DNA of 5,593 bases, from positions 1-5,593 of the forward strand of contig CAMLEQ010000274.1 in assembly GCA_946479015.1 (NCBI GenBank), in the 5' to 3' direction. Numbering within the stretch: position 1 is the stretch's first letter; each line of letters opens with the position of its first letter. The notes below the pieces were generated by a model. It saw only the letters and a program-made list of their open reading frames with translations, had not been told where the DNA came from and did no database searches. A program made the translations under genes and the position numbers. This document shows positions 1 through 5,422 of the stretch, piece after piece. The stretch is from an uncultured Gemmatimonadota bacterium (GTDB taxonomy: Bacteria; Gemmatimonadota; Gemmatimonadetes; Gemmatimonadales; Gemmatimonadaceae).

Positions 1-14
1 CGCACCTTGGTGCG
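1..14. repeat. Short inverted repeat at the window edge
   Basis: CGCACC and GGTGCG form a perfect 6-bp dyad around a central TT. It lies just beyond the stronger hairpin at 16-43 and may continue outside the window. It could be part of a transcription-termination cluster or an operator of a gene to the left. It is short enough to be chance in GC-rich DNA. Confidence 0.35.
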
Positions 15-15
15 T

Positions 16-43
16 GGGGGGCGGCGCAGGCGCGCCGCCCCCC
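16..43. terminator. Perfect 12-bp GC hairpin downstream of the receptor gene
   Basis: GGGGGGCGGCGC (16-27) and GCGCCGCCCCCC (32-43) are exact reverse complements separated by the 4-base loop AGGC. The hairpin lies about 70 bases past the stop codon of the TonB-dependent receptor on the minus strand. No T-run follows on either strand, so it is not a textbook intrinsic terminator. Hairpins of this strength without a U-tract are common 3' ends in high-GC bacteria, and it could work in both directions or simply protect the mRNA end. The pairing is seen directly; the terminator role is inferred. Confidence 0.6.
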
Positions 44-53
44 TCGCTGCCAC

Positions 54-79
54 TCCCGCTTCCCGATTCCCGCTTCCCG
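54..79 (-). repeat. TTCCCG heptamer tract; G-quadruplex motif on minus strand
   Basis: The plus strand carries four near-identical heptamers of the form (C/A)TTCCCG, the first slightly degenerate. On the minus strand, which is the coding strand of the receptor transcript, this gives four GGG runs (complement of 55-57, 62-64, 69-71 and 76-78) separated by loops of exactly four bases. That satisfies the usual G3-N1-7 quadruplex pattern. A fifth GGG lies at 105-107. The tract sits in the 3' untranslated region of the receptor mRNA. Similar TTCCCG arrays may recur between genes in this genome, but that cannot be seen here. Confidence 0.6.
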
Positions 80-109
80 CAGGCGCGGCAAAGCCGCGCC
101 GCTTCCCGC
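71..109. repeat. 8-bp hairpin flanked by 10-bp direct repeats
   Basis: GGCGCGGC (82-89) and GCCGCGCC (93-100) are perfect reverse complements around an AAA loop (TTT on the receptor's sense strand). The same 10 bases, CGCTTCCCGC, lie at 71-80 and 100-109 on either side; the right copy shares its first base with the hairpin. The hairpin begins only about 15 bases past the receptor stop codon, so it is a good candidate for the first transcript-end structure. The direct-repeat frame could come from slippage in the TTCCCG tract or from insertion of a small palindromic element. Confidence 0.5.
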
Positions 110-114
110 GCGGT

Positions 115-2448
115 TCAGAACACGTACCGCACCCCGATGCTCCCGTACACCTGCGCCTCGTACGGCCCCGGGATGATGTACCCGTCCCCGTGCCCCCCCT
201 CCGCCGGCGTCGCGAGCCCCGCGATGTTGGGGCCGACGAACAGGAAGGAGTAGTACGTGCTCCCCAGCAGGTTGTCGCCACCGGCGAACACGTCGAGCAC
301 CCAGTTCCGCTGCACCTGCTTCCGCCAGCCGAGCCTGGCGCCGAGCAGGTCGTACGAGCGCACGAAGGTCGAGTTGTCGAAGGTCACCGGCACCTTGTCC
401 ACCCACTGGTACGTGCCGCTCAGGTACACGCCGTCGCTCGACGCCACGTCCACGCCGGCGCTCACCATGTTGCGCGGCACGCGGGGGACGGCGTTCCCCG
501 AGAAGTCCACCGTGCTCGGGCCGGCGTTGTTGTCGCTCCTGAAGTCGATGAACTTCGCGTCGGTGTACGCCCAGGAGGCCCACGGGCGGAGCGTGGACAG
601 GAAGCGGCCCGCATCATCGATGGCCAGCCAGCCGAGCGACAGCTCGGCGCCGCGGTTCCGCTGCTTCCCCGCGTTCGTCGTGAACGTGACCGAGTTCACC
701 GTCTGCGACAGCAGCTTGTCGGTGTTCTCCACGTCGAACAGCGCGAGCTGCCCGCTCAGCCGGTCGTTCAGCACGCTCCCCTGCACCCCCACCTCGTACT
801 GCACCGCGCGCTCCGGCTTCAGCGCCAGGTTCACGCTCCCGTCGCGCGCGACCGCGTCGCTCAGCAGCGGCGGCGTGTACCCCGAGCTCACGCTCGCGTA
901 CACCGACGCGCCGGAGCCGAACCCCTTCGTCACCGCGACGCGCGGCGTGAACACCCAGTCGAACGACTTCACCCGCAGGTTGGTGGTGTCGCTCACCTGG
1001 CCGTTCTTCAGCATGTCGCGGATCCCGAACTCGTTCTTGTTCATGCTCGCGCCCGCGGTCACGGTCACCCGCGCCGGGAGGGCGAAGCTCCACTCCGTGA
1101 ACACCGACCCGTTCACGGCGTAGTTCTCCTGGTCGGTGGGGCGCTGCGGGAAGGGGGGCGCGGGGACGATGAACACGCCGTTCGTGGTCACGTTCGACCG
1201 CTGCACCATCCCGCCGAGCGAGCCCGTGATCCCCACGCCGTTCGCGAGCCGCGTCTGATAGCCGAACACCGAGCGCGCGCCGAGGTTGAACTGGTTCGCG
1301 TCGGTGACGCCGTGCGCGAACGGCTGGTTCGACGTGCGTCCGCTCCCGAACACCGTCGTCCGGTTCGTGAACCGGTCGCTCAGCCGGTAGCGGTCGGTGA
1401 CGCCGGCGAAGAAGCTCGTGAGCTGGATGTGCGAGTCGTTGGCGAGATACGCGTCGTTGCTCTGCGGGATGCGAGCGTAGAACGGCGTGCTGTCGATCTC
1501 CCCCGCCAGCTCCTCGAACGACTTGTTGTAGGAGAAGTAGGTGGAGAGCGTCTGCCGGGTGCCGGCGTCGAAGTCTCCGCTGGCGCGGAAGTAGTTCTTG
1601 GTCGAGCCGCTGTGCGGGCGAAAGGCGTCGTACTCCTGGTGCCCGTAGTTCAGCACCACCCCGCCGTGCTCCCCGGCGCTCTGGAAGGTGGTGTTCGTGC
1701 GCACGAGCCCATCGGTCCCGCTCAGCAGCTGCTGGCCGATGCTCGTCTGGCTCGGCGTCGGCCTCGCGGTCTCGAGCAGCACCGCGCCGCCGATGAAGCT
1801 CCCGTACTCGCTCGACTGCGGCCCCTTGATGACCTCAACGCTCCCGAGCGTGGAGTAGTCGATGTCGTCGAGCACCGTCGTCCCCGTGGCGTCGGTGATC
1901 GGGATGTCGTTCAGGAACACCTGGTAGCCCAGCCCGTTCGAGTTCGGGCTGTTCCCTCCAGTGCTCGGGTAGTACCCGCGGATGGTGATGCGCGCCCCGC
2001 CCCACGGCGTGCGCGACTGCATGAACACGCCCGGCACGGTGTTCACCGAGCGTTCCAGGCTCAACCCGCTCGAGCGGTCGAGCTCCCGCTTGGTGAGCAG
2101 CGTGGCCATCGGCTCCGGGGTGCGCGCGAGCACCTGCACTCCCGGCAGCTCCGCGTGCGACGGGGCGAGGCGGATGAACAGGTGCCTCGACGGATCGGTG
2201 ACCGTGACCCCCTTCGCCGTGTAGCCGACGGCGGAGACGGTGAGCCGCGTCACCGAATCGATGGCGGCGATCGCGAACGCCCCCGCACTGTCCGTGACCG
2301 TGCCCCCCGTGGTTCCGGCGGCGCTCACCTCGGCGCCGGAGATGGGGGAGCCGGACTGTTGGTCGAGCACCGTGCCGTGGATGGTGGCCTGGGCGCGCAG
2401 CACGGCGGGGAAGACGAGCAGCAGCAGGGCGGACAGGAACTGATTCAC
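115..2448 (-). CDS. TonB-dependent outer-membrane receptor with carboxypeptidase-regulatory-like domain
   Basis: This 777-residue protein is a ligand-gated outer-membrane channel energised by TonB-ExbBD. A signal peptide (about 1-19, hydrophobic LLLLVFPAV, likely cut after A19 before Gln) precedes a beta-sandwich CarboxypepD_reg-like domain (about 22-94, starting IHGTVLDQQSG). A plug domain follows (about 113-230), with VPGVFMQ, ITIRGYYPS, VFLNDIPI and VEVIKGPQSSEYG. The rest is beta-barrel, including the family features LKPERAVQYEVG and NRGAELSLGW, and the protein ends in VRYVF. A terminal aromatic residue is the usual barrel-assembly signal. The start is GTG at 2448, chosen because AGGA lies 9 bases upstream and the signal peptide follows directly. 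The segment ELPGVQVL near 100-107 is where a TonB box would sit, but I cannot confirm one. The substrate cannot be read from the sequence; iron chelates, cobalamin and sugars are all possible. The gene looks intact and matches the local high GC. Confidence 0.93.
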   Translation of the reverse strand: MNQFLSALLLLVFPAVLRAQATIHGTVLDQQSGSPISGAEVSAAGTTGGTVTDSAGAFAIAAIDSVTRLTVSAVGYTAKGVTVTDPSRHLFIRLAPSHAELPGVQVLARTPEPMATLLTKRELDRSSGLSLERSVNTVPGVFMQSRTPWGGARITIRGYYPSTGGNSPNSNGLGYQVFLNDIPITDATGTTVLDDIDYSTLGSVEVIKGPQSSEYGSFIGGAVLLETARPTPSQTSIGQQLLSGTDGLVRTNTTFQSAGEHGGVVLNYGHQEYDAFRPHSGSTKNYFRASGDFDAGTRQTLSTYFSYNKSFEELAGEIDSTPFYARIPQSNDAYLANDSHIQLTSFFAGVTDRYRLSDRFTNRTTVFGSGRTSNQPFAHGVTDANQFNLGARSVFGYQTRLANGVGITGSLGGMVQRSNVTTNGVFIVPAPPFPQRPTDQENYAVNGSVFTEWSFALPARVTVTAGASMNKNEFGIRDMLKNGQVSDTTNLRVKSFDWVFTPRVAVTKGFGSGASVYASVSSGYTPPLLSDAVARDGSVNLALKPERAVQYEVGVQGSVLNDRLSGQLALFDVENTDKLLSQTVNSVTFTTNAGKQRNRGAELSLGWLAIDDAGRFLSTLRPWASWAYTDAKFIDFRSDNNAGPSTVDFSGNAVPRVPRNMVSAGVDVASSDGVYLSGTYQWVDKVPVTFDNSTFVRSYDLLGARLGWRKQVQRNWVLDVFAGGDNLLGSTYYSFLFVGPNIAGLATPAEGGHGDGYIIPGPYEAQVYGSIGVRYVF

Positions 2449-2589
2449 TCTCGACGATCCTGGTGCGGGTGAACTGCGACGGGCGGGGAGATGAAGACGG
2501 GTGGGAGCACGCGTCCCCCTGATCCCGATCGAGCTACGCTCTGCGGGGCGCGAGCGCTGGAATCTAAATGGAGCGCGCGATCAGGCGGG
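2449..2589 (-). promoter_or_regulatory. Gap between fic and the receptor: RBS and imperfect hairpin
   Basis: This 141-base gap holds the 3' flank of fic and the leader of the receptor gene. The receptor's Shine-Dalgarno AGGA is 9 bases before its GTG. At 2549-2579 an imperfect stem pairs CGCG and CGCT with AGCG and CGCG (AG bulge, 13-base loop) and could be a weak fic terminator. The loop is the only AT-rich patch (AATCTAAAT) and could equally be part of a receptor promoter, although I see no convincing -35/-10 pair. The gap is too short for, and shows no recognisable part of, a cobalamin riboswitch. Confidence 0.3.
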
Positions 2590-3777
2590 TCACAAGTCGC
2601 CCTCTTCGGCGAAGAGCCGCACATAGGCGTCGTAGCGGAATCGGCGATGGCGCGTCCGGCCTGTGAACTCACGGAGCACGCGCAGATCCTCGAGGCGCTG
2701 CACGATCTGGTTCGCGCCCGCGAACGTCGTTCCGAGCAGTTTCTGTACGTCCGTCACGCTCACGATCGGTTGCTCGTAGAGCCATTCCAGAACGCGGTGC
2801 CCATTGCCCGCGGCGCGGCCCATTCCGTCCGTGATCGCTCGCCGATGCGCTTCCCGCAGCTCCAGGATTCGTCGTGCCGTATCGGCGGCCTCGATGCTCA
2901 CCTCCTTCACACCCTGCAGAAAGAATTCGAGCCATGCCTCGAAGTCGCCGGTGTCTCGCACGGCCTGTAGCACGTCGTAGTAGGCTTGCCGGTGGCGCTT
3001 GAAGTAGTGCGACAGGTACAGCACTGGCTTCTGGAGGGCACCTCGTTCGCACAGCAGGAATGTGATGAGCAGGCGCCCCACGCGGCCATTTCCGTCGAGA
3101 AACGGGTGGATCGTTTCGAACTGAGTGTGCGCGAGTCCGATCTTGATGAGTAGCGGCAGTCCGTCCTCGCGATGCAGGAACGCCTCGAGCGCACCCAACG
3201 CCGATGGCACCTCGGAAGGTGGTGGGGGAACGAAGGTAGCCTCCGCGAGCGTGCAGCCGCCTGGACCGATCCAGTTCTGGCTCCGGCGCAACTCTCCGGG
3301 CGTCAGGCGCGAGCCGCGAACGCCCTGTAACAGTTCGGCGTGGATCTCGCGAATCAGCCTGATCGATACGGGGAGGTCGGCGAGACGCGCCAATCCGTGC
3401 CTCATCGCTCGGACGTAGTTGATCACTTCGTCCACGTCTTGCGGTCGACCTTCTCCCAGCACGTGTGCCTCGGCCGCGAGAAGATCCTGCAGTGAACTCT
3501 GTGTCCCTTCGATCTGACTGGAGAGCACCGCCTCCTTGCGAACGTACATGTAGACGAAGAGATCCGGGTTCGGCAGAGTCTGCACCGACCCGTCCAGACG
3601 CCCGAGAGCGCGGTCTGCCTCGGAGAGCAAGCGCTGAAGCTCACCCGTGATGCGCACGGGCGGGGTTGGGGGCAGAGGTGCGGGGAAGAACGCCCGGAAT
3701 CCCTCCGGCTGTCGTATGTACCGCCCAGCGCGCCCTTCACGCGCGGCGCTCCGGCTATGTGCTCCTGCGTTTAGCAT
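2590..3777 (-). CDS. fic: Fic-family protein AMP-transferase (class II, self-inhibited) with C-terminal winged helix
   Basis: This 395-residue cytoplasmic enzyme is predicted to transfer AMP from ATP to hydroxyl side chains of target proteins. The N-terminal Fic_N-type region contains RAFFPAPLPPTPP (28-40). It also carries S86-SQI-E90-G91, which fits the (S/T)xxxE(G/N) inhibitory helix of class II Fic proteins; in that family the Glu pairs with the second Arg of the active site. The flap region is about 170-190 (IGPGGCTLAEATF then PPPP). The catalytic motif HPFLDGNGRVGR is complete at 224-235, with H224 as the base. Residues about 325-390 resemble a winged helix (SVTDVQKLLGTTFAGANQIVQRLEDL). 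The overall plan resembles Shewanella SoFic. The ATG start has GGAG 5 bases upstream. GC is about 58-62% in two sampled lines against 73-77% in neighbours, suggesting acquisition by transfer. Regulation probably involves the palindrome just upstream. The target protein is unknown. Confidence 0.93.
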   Translation of the reverse strand: MLNAGAHSRSAAREGRAGRYIRQPEGFRAFFPAPLPPTPPVRITGELQRLLSEADRALGRLDGSVQTLPNPDLFVYMYVRKEAVLSSQIEGTQSSLQDLLAAEAHVLGEGRPQDVDEVINYVRAMRHGLARLADLPVSIRLIREIHAELLQGVRGSRLTPGELRRSQNWIGPGGCTLAEATFVPPPPSEVPSALGALEAFLHREDGLPLLIKIGLAHTQFETIHPFLDGNGRVGRLLITFLLCERGALQKPVLYLSHYFKRHRQAYYDVLQAVRDTGDFEAWLEFFLQGVKEVSIEAADTARRILELREAHRRAITDGMGRAAGNGHRVLEWLYEQPIVSVTDVQKLLGTTFAGANQIVQRLEDLRVLREFTGRTRHRRFRYDAYVRLFAEEGDL

Positions 3778-3837
3778 GGCTGCTCCGTGGCCGTATAATA
3801 AACGTAGCGTTTAATATACAGAGGAAACGTGCCCATG
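3771..3837 (+). promoter_or_regulatory. Apparent plus-strand promoter and translation start facing away from fic
   Basis: TTAGCA (3771-3776) and a perfect TATAAT (3794-3799) are separated by 17 bases. Downstream, GAGG (3821-3824) lies 10 bases before an ATG at 3835. Together they look like a complete expression unit firing into the 3' end of the serine hydrolase gene on the opposite strand. The reading frame from this ATG has 70 codons and ends at 4047. After about 15 codons it is only the antisense of the hydrolase gene and resembles no protein I know. It may be a remnant of a lost divergent gene, an antisense RNA promoter, or a by-product of the palindrome. Confidence 0.35.
3793..3819. promoter_or_regulatory. 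27-bp AT-rich palindrome, likely operator of fic
   Basis: GTATAATAAACG and CGTTTAATATAC form arms with one mismatch around TAG. The palindrome and one flanking base (3793-3820) are only 7/28 G+C, in sharp contrast with the surrounding DNA. It lies 16-42 bases before the fic ATG, where a bound dimer would block transcription or RNA polymerase entry. The half-site motif AAACG(T/C) recurs nearby at 3825-3830 (plus) and inside the fic codons at 3767-3772 (minus). The position and symmetry fit an operator. A plausible ligand is the winged-helix end of the Fic protein itself, but that is inference. Confidence 0.6.
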
Positions 3838-3841
3838 TTGA
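3795..3841 (-). promoter_or_regulatory. fic: Candidate fic promoter and ribosome binding site region
   Basis: Two -10-like boxes lie in the palindrome on the minus strand. TATATT (3818-3813) has TCAACA (3841-3836) as a weak -35, 17 bases upstream. TATTAT (3800-3795) lies only 17 bases before the ATG and has no good -35. The Shine-Dalgarno GGAG (3786-3783) is 5 bases before the start. Both candidate -10 boxes overlap the palindrome, so a repressor bound there would shut fic off. Which box is used cannot be decided by eye. Confidence 0.4.
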
Positions 3842-3878
3842 ACGCTGGAACCACGAGGCAGCGCTGTGCGCCCGCCCC

Positions 3879-5243
3879 TCACCGCCCCGCGTCCCCCGCC
3901 ACCGCCGCCCCCTCCCGCGGCTCGACCAGCGCCTGGTACACCAGCATCGGCAGCCGCCCCGCGATCTCCGGGCGGCTCGGGAGCTGCTGCACCATGAACA
4001 CGATCACCAGCCCCTCGCTCGGGTCCACCTCGTACGTGGTGCTGTAGGCGCCAGCCCACCCGTACGTGCCCACCGGCTCCACGTGCGCATCGCCGCCCGC
4101 GCGCTCCATGATCTGGAAGCCGAGCCCGAAGCCCATCCCCCCGCGCGAGTACAGCTCCCCGTCCTGGTCGGTGGTCATGAGCGCCACCGTCTTCGGCGCG
4201 AGGATCCGCACGCCGTCCAGCGTCCCCCCGTTCAGCAGCATCTGGAGGAAGCGCGCGTAGTCGCGCGCGGTGGAGAGCATCCCCGCTCCCCCGGAGAAGC
4301 TGCGGCGCGGGCCGTCCACGTAGCTCCCCTGCCCGCGCCCTCCCTCCGGCGCGCGCTCGAGGGTACCGTCCGGCTTCTCGAGGTACACGGTCGCGAGTCG
4401 GCCGCGCTTCGCCGGCGGGAGATAGAAGTACGTGTCCCGCATCCCGAGGGGCGCGGTGATCCGCGAGCGGAGGAACTCATCCAGCGGCATCCCCGACACG
4501 CGCTCCACCACGCAGCCGAGGATGTCCGTGTTGTAGCCGTACACGAAGCGCTCCCCCGGCTGCGCCACGAAGGGGAGCGTGGCGAGGCGCTCGATCGTCG
4601 TGCAGATCGGCTCGTTCTTGTCGGCGAAGTACCACCCGTAGCCCGCGGCCGGGCCGAGCCCCTTCGCGGCGTAGAGCGGCGCGACCAGGCTGTCGGTGCC
4701 GTACGAGATTCCGGCGGTGTGCGTGAGCAGGTCGCGGATGGTGATCGCTCGGCGCGCCGGGACGATGGCGCGCCCCGTGTCCGTGCGCACCGCCACCGTG
4801 GTGTGCGCGAATGCCGGGATCCAGCGCGCCACGGGATCGTTCAACCCGATCTTCCCCTCCTCCGCGAGCGACATGATCGCCACGCTGGTCAGCGCCTTCG
4901 TCTGCGACGCGATGCGGAAGATGGCGTCGGTGGCCATCGGACGCTTCGTTTCGCGGTCCGCCCAACCGAAGGCGCGGTCGTACACCGTCTGTCCGTCGCG
5001 CGCCACGAGCACCACGGCGCCGGCGATCTCCCCGCTGTCCACCGCGCGGCGGAAGGCGCTGTCGATGCGCGCCAGGCGCTCGGTGGAGAAGCCGAGTCGC
5101 GTGGGAGACTGATCGTGATCGTCGATGGTGAGCGTGAGCTTCGCGGCGCGGCGCTGGGCGGGGAGCGCGGCGGGGATGACGGCGAGGGCGGCGGCGAGCG
5201 TGAGCGCGAGGTGGCTCGCGCGCGAGCGGCGGGGAGCGGGCAT
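3879..5243 (-). CDS. Secreted serine hydrolase, beta-lactamase class C / family VIII esterase-like
   Basis: This 454-residue protein belongs to the beta-lactamase-related SxxK hydrolases (PF00144 type). A signal peptide (about 1-29, hydrophobic LALTLAAALAVIPAALPA, cut before Gln30) sends it to the periplasm or outside. The nucleophile motif is S113-Q-T-K116 in FRIASQTK. The Tyr motif is Y235-G-Y-N within FVYGYNTDILG. Further landmarks are DLLTHTAGISYG (171-182) and SGGAGMLSTARDYARF (317-332). In place of the KTG box there is Y394-GWAGAYSTTYEVDP, closely following the GWxGxxxTxxxVDP layout of family VIII carboxylesterases. Esterase activity on small esters is therefore at least as likely as beta-lactamase or peptidase activity; the true substrate is unknown. 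I chose the ATG at 5243 because the signal peptide follows it; there is no clear Shine-Dalgarno. The in-frame ATG at 5372 would lie in a terminator loop. Confidence 0.9.
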   Translation of the reverse strand: MPAPRRSRASHLALTLAAALAVIPAALPAQRRAAKLTLTIDDHDQSPTRLGFSTERLARIDSAFRRAVDSGEIAGAVVLVARDGQTVYDRAFGWADRETKRPMATDAIFRIASQTKALTSVAIMSLAEEGKIGLNDPVARWIPAFAHTTVAVRTDTGRAIVPARRAITIRDLLTHTAGISYGTDSLVAPLYAAKGLGPAAGYGWYFADKNEPICTTIERLATLPFVAQPGERFVYGYNTDILGCVVERVSGMPLDEFLRSRITAPLGMRDTYFYLPPAKRGRLATVYLEKPDGTLERAPEGGRGQGSYVDGPRRSFSGGAGMLSTARDYARFLQMLLNGGTLDGVRILAPKTVALMTTDQDGELYSRGGMGFGLGFQIMERAGGDAHVEPVGTYGWAGAYSTTYEVDPSEGLVIVFMVQQLPSRPEIAGRLPMLVYQALVEPREGAAVAGDAGR

Positions 5244-5353
5244 GTCGTGATGGAGAGAGGTCGGGTGGCGAGCGGCCGGAGATTCGAACCGGGCGAGGAC
5301 GGCACGAGTGCGACAAGATACGGGCCGCTCTCCGCCGCGACGAGGGCGAACGA
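5244..5353 (-). promoter_or_regulatory. Leader region of the serine hydrolase gene
   Basis: This 110-base stretch lies between the propeller terminator and the hydrolase start, so the hydrolase promoter should be here. The best -10-like box on the minus strand is TATCTT (5320-5315) within CCCGTATCTTGTCG; I see no good -35 for it. No Shine-Dalgarno is visible before the ATG at 5243, where the leader is CT-rich. Confidence 0.25.
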
Positions 5354-5390
5354 CGAGCGGGGCCCCGGCCATTGGCCGGAGCCCCGCTCG
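5354..5390. terminator. 17-bp hairpin terminator after the propeller gene
   Basis: The arms 5354-5370 and 5374-5390 pair over 17 bases around a 3-base loop (ATT). The single mismatch becomes a G-U pair in RNA made from the minus strand, the direction of the propeller gene. The hairpin begins about 30 bases past that gene's stop codon. There is no U-tract. It separates the propeller transcript from the hydrolase gene. It also contains the upstream in-frame ATG of the hydrolase frame, which argues against that ATG being used. Confidence 0.75.
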
Positions 5391-5422
5391 CGCGATGCCG
5401 CCCTGGACGGCCGGGCCGCGCG

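Larger units (their letters stand above)
3761..3851. repeat. 91-bp imperfect dyad spanning the fic start and its mirror image
   Basis: The symmetry axis is base 3806. The inner arms 3793-3804 and 3808-3819 match at 11 of 12 positions. The next 13 bases outward on each side are mostly unmatched. The outer arms 3761-3779 and 3833-3851 match at 15 of 19 positions, and the fic start codon (3775-3777) is mirrored exactly by a plus-strand ATG (3835-3837). Read outward on each strand, both arms translate as M-L-N-A-G. The repeat stops sharply beyond 3761/3851. This is either a diverged inverted duplication of the fic 5' end or a two-part regulatory dyad. Confidence 0.65.

Noticed and set aside
54..79. 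Tandem heptamers considered as a CRISPR or satellite array
   Set aside because: The units are 7 bases with no spacers and only four copies. This is simple-sequence repetition, not CRISPR.
7..2472. Plus-strand open frame of 821 codons covering the receptor gene
   Set aside because: It is exactly antisense to a receptor with clear signal peptide, plug and barrel motifs. Its translation is Arg/His/Val/Pro-rich low-complexity sequence typical of antisense frames in GC-rich DNA.
2449..2589. Riboswitch (for example cobalamin) controlling the receptor
   Set aside because: The gap is only 141 bases and shared with the fic 3' end. I found no conserved core or convincing terminator/antiterminator pair.
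2590..3878. Fic as the toxin of a two-gene toxin-antitoxin operon
   Set aside because: No small antitoxin gene lies beside it in the same direction, and the inhibitory helix motif is already inside the protein.
5281..5290. GGTTCGAATC on the minus strand, resembling a tRNA T-loop
   Set aside because: The flanking bases do not form the 5-bp T stem, and no acceptor stem, anticodon arm or 3' end is present. It is a chance match.
5244..5372. N-terminal extension of the serine hydrolase from the ATG at 5372
   Set aside because: That ATG lies in the loop of the 17-bp terminator hairpin. The extra 43 residues are Arg-rich, and they would bury the signal peptide that begins at 5243.
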